A stretch of DNA of 64,000 nt, taken from positions 90,988-154,987 of the forward strand of contig PVUG01000010.1 in NCBI GenBank assembly GCA_003001975.1, in the 5' to 3' direction. Below the pieces are notes generated by a model that saw nothing but the letters and a program-made list of their open reading frames with translations, ran no database searches and was not told the origin of the DNA. Made by a program: the position numbers and the translations under genes. Of the stretch, positions 25,764 through 35,099 are shown piece after piece. The DNA is from Martelella mediterranea. Lineage in GTDB: Bacteria > Pseudomonadota > Alphaproteobacteria > Rhizobiales > Rhizobiaceae. Within the stretch, counting starts at the first letter, position 1. Every line of letters begins with the position of its first letter.

Positions 25764-26774
25764 ATGAAGACCAACAAGATGACGCGCGGCCTCATGGCCG
25801 CTGGTCTCACGCTCGGGCTTGCCCTGGCTTCATCCGCAGCATTTGCGGAGACCTGGCGCATGGCCGTCGACCAGAGCCTGGAGAGCCCGGAAGGCCAGGG
25901 TATCCAGCGGTTTGCCGATCTCGTGGAAGAATATTCCGACGGCGACCTGACCATCCAGCTCTTTCCGTTCGAACAGCTCGGCAAGACTGATGCCGTGATG
26001 GAACAGCTCTCCAGCAACGTCATCCAGATCCAGTCGGCCGGCCTCGTGCGGCTGATCAAGTGGAACCCCGATATTGCCTATATGAACGCACCGTTCCTGT
26101 TCGAGGACCGCGAACATTGGGTGCGCTTCATGCATTCCGATCTCGTCAACGGCTGGTTCGATGGTATTGCGGAAGAGGCGAATGTCGCCGTCCTTGGCGA
26201 TCCCACGATCTTCCTGCGTGGTCCGTACCGGGTGATCGTCTCCACCAAGCCGGTGCACACGATCGATGATCTTGCCGGCCTTCGCTTGCGCATGCACCCG
26301 GATGACCTGGCCGTTGAAGCCTGGCAATATCTTGGCACGGATGTGCGTGTCATGGCCTGGAGCGAGGTCTATCAGGGCCTGTCGCGCTCAATGATCGATG
26401 CCGTCAACAGCCCGATTTCGCTGGTTGAGAGCACGCGTTTCCAGGAAGTCGCCAAGAATGTTGCCGAGCACGACGAATACTGGCAAAGCGTCGGCTTCAT
26501 GATGAATACGGACGCCTATGACGCGCTCAGCGAAAAGGATCAGGAAGCGCTGCAGAAGGCCTATGTCGAAGCCTCGGCCTACGGCACGGAACTCGTTGAG
26601 AATTCCGTCGATGCCTCCATCGAGCGCATGCAGAGCGAAGGCGTGACTTTCAGCAAGATGGAAACAGGCCCGCTTGTCGAAAAGATGCAGCAATTCTACG
26701 ACGAGAAGGATCAGGCCGGTGCATTGCCGGAAGGCTTCCTCGCGGCCGTTGAAGCAAGCAGGTCCGCTCAGTAA
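25764..26774 (+). CDS. TRAP transporter substrate-binding protein (DctP family)
   Basis: A 336-residue periplasmic receptor with a signal peptide ending SAAFAE near residue 29. The fold opens with TWRMAVDQSLESPEGQG and includes FEQLGKTDAVMEQLSSN and the conserved DLAGLRLRMHP, where the substrate carboxylate is normally bound by Arg. The ribosome site is AAAGGGG. It works with the small and large membrane subunits that follow and is driven by a sodium or proton gradient. Substrate is inferred to match the HyuAB enzyme. Confidence 0.9.
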   Translation: MKTNKMTRGLMAAGLTLGLALASSAAFAETWRMAVDQSLESPEGQGIQRFADLVEEYSDGDLTIQLFPFEQLGKTDAVMEQLSSNVIQIQSAGLVRLIKWNPDIAYMNAPFLFEDREHWVRFMHSDLVNGWFDGIAEEANVAVLGDPTIFLRGPYRVIVSTKPVHTIDDLAGLRLRMHPDDLAVEAWQYLGTDVRVMAWSEVYQGLSRSMIDAVNSPISLVESTRFQEVAKNVAEHDEYWQSVGFMMNTDAYDALSEKDQEALQKAYVEASAYGTELVENSVDASIERMQSEGVTFSKMETGPLVEKMQQFYDEKDQAGALPEGFLAAVEASRSAQ

Positions 26775-26803
26775 AGAAAGCGACATGCGGGAAGGGACCG
26801 ACA

Positions 26804-27295
26804 ATGTTGAAGCGCCTCGGACATCTGTTCGACGTTCTTGCTGAACGTTTTCAGCAGGCCGCGACAGTCATCCTCATCGTGATCTTGGCGCTGAATGCCG
26901 CCAACATCCTCTACAGGCTCACGATGGGAACTGATATCGGCCCGGTTCTGCCGTGGACGATGCTGTTGTTCGTCTGGATGGTGTTTGTCGGTTTCTTCCC
27001 TCTTTGCCACATGGGCAGCGACGTAGCCGTCGAGTTCCTGACCAACCGCATGGGACCTGCCGGTCAGAAGGTCATAGCCCTTTCGACCGACCTTCTGACC
27101 TTTCTCCTGACGGGCTTCCTGCTGTTTCAGGCACCACGGGTCATCGCCTCGCAGGTCGGCGCACTGCCGATGGTCGGCCTGGAGCGCTACTGGTTGTCCG
27201 TGCCCTTGTTCATATCCTGCGCTGCGCTGATGCTTGATTCGATCCTTCAGGTGGCGACACGGCTTGCCGGCCAGGAAGCGGAGCATCAGGTATGA
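26804..27295 (+). CDS. TRAP transporter small membrane subunit (DctQ family)
   Basis: A 163-residue protein with four membrane segments, including the WTMLLFVWMVFVGFFPLC core typical of DctQ. It lies between receptor and large subunit and overlaps the latter by ATGA. It is required for transport as a scaffold for the DctM subunit. Confidence 0.87.
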   Translation: MLKRLGHLFDVLAERFQQAATVILIVILALNAANILYRLTMGTDIGPVLPWTMLLFVWMVFVGFFPLCHMGSDVAVEFLTNRMGPAGQKVIALSTDLLTFLLTGFLLFQAPRVIASQVGALPMVGLERYWLSVPLFISCAALMLDSILQVATRLAGQEAEHQV

Positions 27296-28572
27296 CCGGC
27301 GTTATTCTCTTCGGCGGCTTCATCGCGCTCATGGTCCTTGGGATACCGGTTATCAGGGCACTCGCCTGTTCGGCGATCGCAGCATTTCTCTATGCCGGTT
27401 TCGCCAGCACATCCTTTCTCGTACCGCAGCAGATACTGGAAGGCGTTGACGCGTCCACGCTTCTGGCAATCCCGTTCTTCATCATGGCCGGTAATCTGAT
27501 GAATGCGGCTGGCGTTTCCGACCGGATATTTGCCTTCGCATCAGCTTTGGTCGGTCGTTTCCGAGGCGGTCTGGCGCATGTCAATGTCCTGGCTTCACTG
27601 ATCTTTTCGGGCGCTTCCGGCTCCGCGCTTGCCGATATAGCCGGCCTCGGCACGATCGAAATCAAGGCCATGCGGCAGCGCGGATACAACGCTGACTTTG
27701 CCGCCGCGCTGACCATCGCCAGTTCGATGCTTGGCCCGCTGATCCCGCCGTCGATCGGGCTGATTGTCTACGCCTACCTTTCAGAAACATCTGTCGCACG
27801 CCTGTTTCTGGCGACGCTGCTTCCCGGCCTGCTGCTTGCGGCACTGATGATGGCAAACGTTGCATGGCTTGCGAAGCGCCAGGAAATGCCTCGCGAAGAG
27901 CCCACGTCGCTGCCGGAAATTGGAAAGACCGCCATCCATGGCATCGGCGCGCTGGTTTCGCCCGCCATCATTCTCGGTGCCATCTTCACAGGCGTAACGA
28001 CTGCGACCGAGGCCGGCGTTCTGGCATGTCTGTGGACGCTGCTGCTCGGCTTTTTCTATCGTAGCCTGAGCTGGCATGACATCTGGAAAGCGGCCCGATC
28101 AACCGTAACGACGACGACCTTCATCATGATCATCGTCGGATTTTCCGCTCTGGTCGGATGGCTGGTCGCAATTCAGGCGCTTCCGCAGGCGCTTGCAGAC
28201 TTCACCATCGCGAACACCGACAGCAAGCCTGTGTTCATCGCCATCCTCGCGCTATCCTTGCTGGTGATCGGCTGCTTCATCGAAAGCGTGCCTGCCAAGA
28301 TCATTCTGGTGCCGATGCTGCTTCCGGTGCTCGACCAGTTCGGCGTCGACCGGATCCAGTTTGGCGTGCTCCTGACACTCGCGCTTTCAATCGGCATTGC
28401 CACTCCGCCCATGGGCGTCGGACTGTTCATTGCATCGAAAATCGCAAACCGGCCAATCGAAAACATCGCCCGGGCGATCTTGCCCCTGATGCTGCCGCTT
28501 CTGCTTCTTCTCGCTCTGATCGCCTACTGGCCGCCGTTAACGCTTTGGCTTCCCGGAATCGCCATGGACTAG
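27292..28572 (+). CDS. TRAP transporter large membrane subunit (DctM family)
   Basis: A 426-residue inner membrane protein with about 12 hydrophobic segments. IPFFIMAGNLMNAAG, FSGASGSALADIAGLG and LGPLIPPSIGLIVYAY are conserved DctM motifs that line the ion and substrate path. It ends the hydantoinase/TRAP operon. No terminator hairpin was recognised after it. Confidence 0.9.
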   Translation: MTGVILFGGFIALMVLGIPVIRALACSAIAAFLYAGFASTSFLVPQQILEGVDASTLLAIPFFIMAGNLMNAAGVSDRIFAFASALVGRFRGGLAHVNVLASLIFSGASGSALADIAGLGTIEIKAMRQRGYNADFAAALTIASSMLGPLIPPSIGLIVYAYLSETSVARLFLATLLPGLLLAALMMANVAWLAKRQEMPREEPTSLPEIGKTAIHGIGALVSPAIILGAIFTGVTTATEAGVLACLWTLLLGFFYRSLSWHDIWKAARSTVTTTTFIMIIVGFSALVGWLVAIQALPQALADFTIANTDSKPVFIAILALSLLVIGCFIESVPAKIILVPMLLPVLDQFGVDRIQFGVLLTLALSIGIATPPMGVGLFIASKIANRPIENIARAILPLMLPLLLLLALIAYWPPLTLWLPGIAMD

Positions 28573-28715
28573 CGATATCTCACTCACCTGGCAGACTGAG
28601 GAGGCCCTTTTCGTCGTACAATCAGAAGCAAGCGGACTGACCGCTCCCGGCCCCGTTGGGTTTATCATGTTCGCCTATCCTCCTGGCGGCCAATGGTGGC
28701 CAAAGGAGTATCAAC

Positions 28716-28985
28716 ATGGGAATAGCACAGTATGATCCTGCCGCTTGCGGCAGGCCTGCATGGAACGCCGGACGAATGGTCGGTGTTAAGAAACCCCTGA
28801 AGCAGCGCCAGATCTGGGCGATCCGCTTCTTTCTCGATCGCGAAGGGTGAATGCGTGATCGCGCCCTGTTTGATCTCGCCATAGACAGCAAGCTTCGAGG
28901 CTGTGATCTCGTCAAGATCAAGATCGCCACGCTGGTTTCGAGGCCGACGATCCGGATTGGCGAACGCGGAAAAGCCGATATTAAT
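28716..28985 (+). pseudogene. Site-specific integrase remnant with an in-frame stop
   Basis: The text PAWNAGRMVGVKKPLKQRQIW, IRFFLDREG, stop, MRDRALFDLAIDSKLRGCDLV closely follows the N-terminus of a tyrosine recombinase common in Hyphomicrobiales (usual form WNKGRLIGQKRPL ... RDLALFNLAIDSKLRACDLV). The TGA at 28848-28850 is in frame and replaces what is normally Arg, so it is a nonsense change rather than a frameshift. Similarity fades after about residue 75, so the catalytic domain is lost. It marks an old integration event downstream of the TRAP operon. Confidence 0.75.
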
Positions 28986-29025
28986 TGGAGCACGCTTGTT
29001 CCTACGGCCAGGAAAACTACTGACG

Positions 29026-30231
29026 TTACCTCGCTTCCGGCTTGGAATTGCGGAGTAGAACCGTCAGGACGCCGGCCAGCGGCAGCCAGGCAGACCAGAC
29101 GAAGATGGTGTGGACGCTGGTGGCGTCTGCCAGCCAGCCGAATACGGCAGAGGCGAGGCCGCCGATGCCGAAAGCCGTGCCGTAGAACAGGCCGGAGATC
29201 ATGCCTATACGTGCCGGCACCAGACTTTGGGCGTGAACAATGATCGCGGGAAAGGCCGAGGCAATGACCGCAGCCGCCGTGATTGCCGCCGCTATCGCCC
29301 CGACCTGCCCCAAATAGGGAAAAGCCAGTGCGAAGGGCGCTGCCCCCCAAAACGAAAAGGCTATGACGCGCGCCGTTCCGAGCCGATCGCTGAAGGCGCC
29401 ACCTATAAGGCCTCCCCCCGCAACCGCCGCATGAAAGCCAAAAAGGACGATAAGCCCTTTCGAAGCGGGAAAGCCGAGTGTCGCCTCCAGATAGAAAACC
29501 AGGAAGCTACTGAAGCAGGCGATATAGATGTATTTCGCGCAGACGAGAACAAACAGGAGCGTGAGTTGGCCTGCCGGTCGCGCAGCGGGTGATGTTTGCC
29601 GACCAACCGGGTCGCCGGACGGTCGCGTCGCTGCATGAGTTATCTGATCCGGCTCCGCTGCAGTGATCCGTACGGTCAGAAATACGCCGATTAAGGCAAC
29701 GAGCAGGAACCAGGTGATCGAGCCCTGACCATAGGGTAGCACGATCGCCGCTGTCAGCAGTGGCCCCGCCATGGTGCCGAGACTGCCGCCGAGCTGGAAC
29801 AGTGATTGACCCCAGCCAACTTTTTCGCGTGCCCATTTGCGGGCAAGTCGCGCCGCTTCGGGATGAAAGACCGCAGACCCGAGGCCGAGAAACAGGCTGG
29901 AAACCAGGAGATGCGTGTAATTTCCGGCCAACCCGAGCATGAGGATTCCAACGCCGCTCAGTGCCATTCCGAAAGCGAGGCTCCATTGCTGCGCACGGCG
30001 ATCAGTCAGAGCGCCGACGATCGGTTGAAGCACCGAAGCTGTGACCTGGTAAGTCAGGCTGAGCATGCCGATCTGCAGAAAGTCGAGGGAAAGCTCCGTG
30101 CGCAATAGCGGATAGCTTGCGATCAGCAAGGCCTGCATCAGATCGTTCAGAAAGTGAGAGGTGGCGATGCCGGAAAGCCGGAACCGGCCTTCATCATGCC
30201 CCCGTACGGAGACCGTGGTTTGACTGGACAT
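29026..30231 (-). CDS. MFS efflux transporter, fosmidomycin-resistance (Fsr) type
   Basis: A 401-residue major facilitator protein with about 12 membrane segments. SHFLNDLMQALLIASYPLL at the start and AVFHPEAARLARKW in the loop after helix 4 are characteristic of the Fsr/YnfM-like drug exporters. The start at 30231 has a GGGAG site; the longer frame adds a hydrophilic leader. It is divergent from an AraC-type gene 88 bases away, its probable regulator. The exported compound is unknown. Confidence 0.82.
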   Translation of the reverse strand: MSSQTTVSVRGHDEGRFRLSGIATSHFLNDLMQALLIASYPLLRTELSLDFLQIGMLSLTYQVTASVLQPIVGALTDRRAQQWSLAFGMALSGVGILMLGLAGNYTHLLVSSLFLGLGSAVFHPEAARLARKWAREKVGWGQSLFQLGGSLGTMAGPLLTAAIVLPYGQGSITWFLLVALIGVFLTVRITAAEPDQITHAATRPSGDPVGRQTSPAARPAGQLTLLFVLVCAKYIYIACFSSFLVFYLEATLGFPASKGLIVLFGFHAAVAGGGLIGGAFSDRLGTARVIAFSFWGAAPFALAFPYLGQVGAIAAAITAAAVIASAFPAIIVHAQSLVPARIGMISGLFYGTAFGIGGLASAVFGWLADATSVHTIFVWSAWLPLAGVLTVLLRNSKPEAR

Positions 30232-30319
30232 TGGAAACTCCCGTTGGTTCCCGGTGTTCTTGCCCGTGCGCGTTTTGCAATGATATCTATGATGAGCCAA
30301 AATTCATCGCGAGTGAGCC

Positions 30320-31069
30320 ATGACCGAAGACATTACCGGGCCAGAGGACATTATTGCCCTCGGACGGCGATATGCCGATGGCAGCCATCTGGAAGAGCAT
30401 CGTCATGAACGCTCGCAACTCCTCTACGGACTAACCGGAACCGCGATCGTGACTACACAGTCTGGCCTGTGGATGATGCCACCCGATGCGGCGCTCTGGA
30501 TCCCGGCTTGGATACCACACGAAGTCACGATGGTTGGCGAGGTGAATATGCGCAGTCTCTACCTGAAGCCCGCGCTCTTGCCTCAGATGCCACGACATTG
30601 CGTTGTTCTTGAAGTAGGAACACTTCTCAGGGCCTTACTTGATGCGCTTGCGGAGACGAACGGGACTGGGGACAACAAGCGCAGTCTGATGTCTGAATTG
30701 GTCTTGCCGGAAATCGCAAGCCAGCCGATCGTTCCGCTGACGCTTCCATTGCCGCCCGTTGGCCCGTTGAGGAACCACTGCCTGGCTTTCAGCGCCGCGC
30801 CCAATGTCCACGCAAAACTGGACGACTGGTGTGCAGCCCTGAATATGAGCAGGCGTAACTTCACCCGGGTATTTCGCGCAGGCACCGGCCTGAGCTTCGT
30901 GGAATGGCGTAGCAGGGCCTGTGTGCTGGCAGCCATTTCCCGACTGTCCTCAGGTGATCAAGTGACCCGCATTGCCTTCGACCTCGGCTATGACAGTTCT
31001 GCCTCATTCGCTGCAATGTTTCGCCGTGCAACAGGCAGTGTCCCATCCCGCTTCAGGCAAAAGCAATAG
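30320..31069 (+). CDS. AraC-family regulator with cupin sensor domain
   Basis: A 249-residue regulator. The N-terminal third is a cupin (HLEEHRHERSQLLYGLTG, then IPAWIPHEV). The C-terminal 100 residues contain two AraC helix-turn-helix units: LDDWCAALNMSRRNFTRVF and VTRIAFDLGYDSSASFAAMF. It is divergent from the Fsr-like pump, which it probably controls in response to a small molecule bound by the cupin. Confidence 0.87.
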   Translation: MTEDITGPEDIIALGRRYADGSHLEEHRHERSQLLYGLTGTAIVTTQSGLWMMPPDAALWIPAWIPHEVTMVGEVNMRSLYLKPALLPQMPRHCVVLEVGTLLRALLDALAETNGTGDNKRSLMSELVLPEIASQPIVPLTLPLPPVGPLRNHCLAFSAAPNVHAKLDDWCAALNMSRRNFTRVFRAGTGLSFVEWRSRACVLAAISRLSSGDQVTRIAFDLGYDSSASFAAMFRRATGSVPSRFRQKQ

Positions 31070-31242
31070 GGAGCAGAGTCTCCCGCGTAAGCCTGATCGA
31101 AGTAAGTGATCAGTATCGTGAAAGCGATGAACCAAAACAGGACGGATATGGGGCTCCATCTCGGACTTTCGCAGGATTTTTGTTATATCTGCAAAGCAGC
31201 CGTCCGTCGTACGTTGTTCGAATGCCCGTAGCGGGCTGAATT

Positions 31243-34200
31243 CTACTCTGCCCTTTGCAAAAGGCCGGCGCGGATGATCTTGATTTCCTCTTCGAGGTGA
31301 GGGCCGCGGTAGACAAAAGAAGTTTCGTGCCGGGCGTATTGTCCATTGCGATCGGCGCTGAGCCAGTTGAACGATCCAGCGCAGAGAAGATCTTTGTCGA
31401 CGGTCACGATCTTGCTGTGCAGTTTAGGGACCCTGTGCATCGCGACGCCAATTTCTGAAAGCCTGCTCTTAACAGCCCCTATCTGGCTGAGCCCGCCCGC
31501 TGCAGGGCCGGTATTTAGCAATGGGTCGGCAAAGACTTCAATTTCGGCACCACGCTGGCGTGCCGTTGCCATAGCGTCCAGTAGGCCGGTCCGCTCGATT
31601 GTTCCGGCTACGACCCAGGGGCTGACGATCACGTATCTACGACCTTCGCCTCTCAGTGCATTCAGCAAGAAGGCGTCGTGCTCAGCCGCCTGTTGAAGCA
31701 TTTCGATCCTTGCCTCGCCCCGTGTCAGGTCTTCACGGGGTTCCATGGCGAAATCCAACGCCTTGCCCTTGGTGGCCAGGAATTCGGACAGCAACGCACG
31801 GGGGGAGCCGCTGCGGGCCGTGGCGAGGACATCCATGTCGCCGAAGACGAGGAAGCTGTCCTTGGCGCGCGATACGGTCACGTTCAACATGCTTGGCGAG
31901 GCGTCGATGAAGCCGCCATCTGCGTGCTTGGAGTAAACCGGCGAGAAGATCACCACGGGCCGTTCAGCGCCCTGCAACGCGTGCACGGTGCCGATGGTCA
32001 TGCCGTCACGGCCGGACACAGTGATGTCACGCTCGGTGCAGGCGTCACGGATTGCGCGCACTTGCTGACCAAAAGGGGTGACGACCCCGACAATCTGCTC
32101 CAGTGGGCGACCGTAGCGGCCTTCAAGCAAGGTACGGCTGTCCTCCAGCCACGCGGCAATGGTGCGGGCCTCGACAGGATTGGCGCGGCTTCCGCCACTC
32201 GTGAATGCACGACCTTCGATATGCAAAAAGCCAAGCGCAGGAAGCGGAGCATTCGCCGGTGACTGGCCGCGCATCGGGCGCAGTTTGCCTTTGTAGCACA
32301 GCGCATTGCTGAACCCGATGATCTCGTCATGACAGCGACGATGTTCGAACAGGTAGAGCCCGCGGTCCAGCTCGGGCCAAGGGGATATCCTGCAGGCCTG
32401 TTGTGCGAGGCGCATGGCGCTGCCGCGGGTCGACCGGATACCGCTGGCGTTGACCAATTCCGGCACCTCCTCACCGTCGAGCAATCCGCTGTCTTTTAGA
32501 TTGCCTATATCGACGGGTCCGGGCACGGCTGAGATCGGCTCGATCTGCTGCGTGTCACCGATGACCAGCGCGCGCTTGGCCAAGGCGAAAGAGGCACCCG
32601 CAACCTCTGGCAAGACCTGCCCGGCCTCGTCAACGATCAGCAGGTCGATGAAGTTGTACAGGCTGTCGTTCGCAAACTTGCCACCTTGGAACCTGCTGCA
32701 GGACAGCTTCAACGGCAGGCTGGCAAAGGTGGCCACGGCGCACGGTGTCAGCATCATCCGTCGCTTCCAGCGCGGCTCGACAGCCTTTCGCCCGGTCTTT
32801 TCATGCGAAGTTGCAATGGTCGCCAGATCTGCCTCCATCGCCATGAGCCACCGTCCTTCCCAATAGTGGGTGGCAAGCAAGAAGAGGTCGAAACGAGTGC
32901 CGATGTCCGCACACCGTTCCAGCGCGTCCAGATCCTCCGAGTCTCCGAAGTTCCCGGTGGCCTTGCGCCACGCCAATTCGCTGGCCGTGGCCTGTTCCTT
33001 CAGGCTTTCGGCGCGAGCCAAGAGGTCTTCTGCCGCAGCAACGCCCTTCTGCCCCCGTTTCACCTCGTCTGAGACCCGCGCTTCGATATCTTCGACGCGG
33101 GGCAAATCCTGCAATCCATCCAACAAATCTCCGATGGCCAGTCGCGCTTTCAGAGCTCGTTGGCGCTTGACCGAAGGAAGAAAACCGAACAGCCCGGTGA
33201 GCCAGGATTCAGAGGCAAGATAGTGATCCAACGCCGTGCGTGCAGCGGCCACTCGATTTGCCAGGTCCTGACTGAGCTGAAGAGCATCGGAGCGCCGGTT
33301 TTGCTCGGCGTCCGGATCTTCGCCGAGTTCCGACAAAAGGGCGGCGATGCAGGATTTGCGGCGATCGAATGCGGTATCGAGGTCGCGGAGTTTAGCGACT
33401 TCTTCGGTCAACCGATTCCGTAGCTTTGCGACAACCCCAGCGACATCAGTCCCCTCAGAATCCGGGAAGGCCTTTTCCGCCGCCATAAGCCAAGCGGCCC
33501 TGGCGCGTTCGACGTAGGCTACGGACTCGCATTCTGCCTGAAAGGCCTCCGTCTGGTAGCGCTGCGCGGCTTCTGTGCGCCGGGAGTGAGACGGCAGGAA
33601 CATCCCGAAGCTCTTGATGTCCGGCAACCAGCGCGCGGCGAACACACCTTCGCCTGAGGCGAAATCTTTGCCGAAGGCGTCGATGATGTTGGTAACCGCC
33701 TGGTTGTTCGACGAGGCTGCCACGATTACCGGCGGGTCTCCTCCGTCGAGCGCGGCTTTCACCCAGAGCCCGGCTACCGCCGAAAGCAGCATGGTTGTCT
33801 TGCCAGTCCCCGGCGGGCCGTTCACCGCAATCACCTCGCCAGGTTTCGCGGCATCGAGCCATGCCAAAACTTGCCGTTGGTGCTCGGCCAGCGGGAAATG
33901 CGGATTCGAATGTCCAAGGCGCCGGGCAAATTCCCGCTCAATAAGACAATCCGGCGCCCCATTTGATAAGCGAGGCAGGGCAATCTGGCGAAGAAGCGGC
34001 GTGTCTGGTTCGTCGGCCAGCAGACTGTCGTACAGATCAAGCATCCCGCGCACCGTTGCACCTGCGCCTTCAGACACTTCGATGAAGCCACTCCCGATCG
34101 GCAAATATTCGGTCTCGTCCGAAGGCCAGCCCGGCGACAGGGCGTCGACCATCTGGCGGCAATGCTGGCGGTAGTCCTGCCAGCCATCTGCGGATGTTAT

Positions 34201-34638
34201 TTCCGGCAGGGGTGTCGTCGTCAGGAAGACGTCAAGTGCTTCTACCGATCCAAGAGCAAAGGCACCGCGGGGCAACGGTGTCAGCAGATCGCGTGCTATG
34301 GCATTGCGCGTCGGTACGATTCTTCCCGCCCGATCTACGAAGCCCTCGGTGACAACCGGAGCGACTATCTCCGGCATGCCATCGGCGCGCGACGCAGAGT
34401 GCGAGGCTTTTCGAGCGGTCACCAAGGGCCAGAAACGAACTGAGACTGTCCCGACCTCATCCTTTCCACGGAACAGCCTCTGAACCAGCTGCTTTGGCAG
34501 GCAGCCTGTCTTGAGCGCATCATTCGGGAACTCAATGAAGCGTTTTCGATCCGCCGCCCGAAACGCCCCTTCACCAAGTGCACCATCTGCGAGTGATGTC
34601 CGCCAATACCGAAGGACGTTGGAAAGTGATGTGGACAT
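31243..34638 (-). CDS. Superfamily 1 helicase fused to a PLD-like domain
   Basis: A 1131-residue single-gene effector. Residues 1-240 are an unrecognised N-terminal domain. A UPF1/Dna2-type helicase core follows: Walker A GPPGTGKTT near 273-281, a long coiled-coil insertion (about 370-580), Walker B LLIVDEAGQ near 662-670, GDTQQIEPIS, and motif VI NVTVSRAKDSFLVFGD near 914-929. The last 150 residues are a phospholipase-D-like domain with HSKIVTVDKD near 1073-1082 followed by GSFNW; only one HKD copy is present. Helicase-PLD fusions are known mostly from defence islands. It has no operon partner, and an IS3 remnant lies directly upstream of its start. Confidence 0.85.
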   Translation of the reverse strand: MSTSLSNVLRYWRTSLADGALGEGAFRAADRKRFIEFPNDALKTGCLPKQLVQRLFRGKDEVGTVSVRFWPLVTARKASHSASRADGMPEIVAPVVTEGFVDRAGRIVPTRNAIARDLLTPLPRGAFALGSVEALDVFLTTTPLPEITSADGWQDYRQHCRQMVDALSPGWPSDETEYLPIGSGFIEVSEGAGATVRGMLDLYDSLLADEPDTPLLRQIALPRLSNGAPDCLIEREFARRLGHSNPHFPLAEHQRQVLAWLDAAKPGEVIAVNGPPGTGKTTMLLSAVAGLWVKAALDGGDPPVIVAASSNNQAVTNIIDAFGKDFASGEGVFAARWLPDIKSFGMFLPSHSRRTEAAQRYQTEAFQAECESVAYVERARAAWLMAAEKAFPDSEGTDVAGVVAKLRNRLTEEVAKLRDLDTAFDRRKSCIAALLSELGEDPDAEQNRRSDALQLSQDLANRVAAARTALDHYLASESWLTGLFGFLPSVKRQRALKARLAIGDLLDGLQDLPRVEDIEARVSDEVKRGQKGVAAAEDLLARAESLKEQATASELAWRKATGNFGDSEDLDALERCADIGTRFDLFLLATHYWEGRWLMAMEADLATIATSHEKTGRKAVEPRWKRRMMLTPCAVATFASLPLKLSCSRFQGGKFANDSLYNFIDLLIVDEAGQVLPEVAGASFALAKRALVIGDTQQIEPISAVPGPVDIGNLKDSGLLDGEEVPELVNASGIRSTRGSAMRLAQQACRISPWPELDRGLYLFEHRRCHDEIIGFSNALCYKGKLRPMRGQSPANAPLPALGFLHIEGRAFTSGGSRANPVEARTIAAWLEDSRTLLEGRYGRPLEQIVGVVTPFGQQVRAIRDACTERDITVSGRDGMTIGTVHALQGAERPVVIFSPVYSKHADGGFIDASPSMLNVTVSRAKDSFLVFGDMDVLATARSGSPRALLSEFLATKGKALDFAMEPREDLTRGEARIEMLQQAAEHDAFLLNALRGEGRRYVIVSPWVVAGTIERTGLLDAMATARQRGAEIEVFADPLLNTGPAAGGLSQIGAVKSRLSEIGVAMHRVPKLHSKIVTVDKDLLCAGSFNWLSADRNGQYARHETSFVYRGPHLEEEIKIIRAGLLQRAE

Positions 34639-34786
34639 GAAGTGGACGCCTTGGAACCATTGCAGATAGAAAACTGAGTGAGCGTTATGACTAGACTACC
34701 GTTCTCCTGATTAATGGGCATTTGATAAAAGGAGCACAAGCGCCAATCTGTCCGGCGAACCGCGATTGTACACCGTATCCGCCATA

Positions 34787-35044
34787 TGTTCTGTCTCAGC
34801 GCTTTTGAGACAGGTCCGGCTCAACGGACAAGGGAGGAATTTAGCTCATCATAGCTCACGTAAAGGAAGTGACGATGAGACAGAGAACCGGCCGCATAAG
34901 CTGACGGCAGGCAAGGCGATCAAGGATATTCACCGTGCCACCCGCAAATCCTATTGCGCTGAGGGGAAGATCCGCATTGTGCTGGACGGTCTGCGCGGGG
35001 ACCCCATTCTGTCCATAAGCATTCGACGACGGACAGTGAGCTGA
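34787..35044 (+). pseudogene. IS3-family orfA remnant, copy 1 (frameshifted)
   Basis: From the end sequence (TTTTGAGACAGG...) to about 35003 this matches the IS3 copy at 40765-40975 almost throughout. The ATG at 34875 opens MRQRTGRIS and stops at once: a one-base deletion relative to copy 2 (which reads MRQKSGQQKPTADKA) has shifted the frame. The remainder (KAIKDIHRATRKSYCAEGKIRIVLDGLRG) is readable in another frame. The rest of the element is missing. It marks the left flank of the Tct/RraA cassette. Confidence 0.82.
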
Positions 35045-35099
35045 ACACCGCTTACTGAAAAAGGCCACCGGCTAAGAAACCGGCGGCAGGCGGGGAGAT

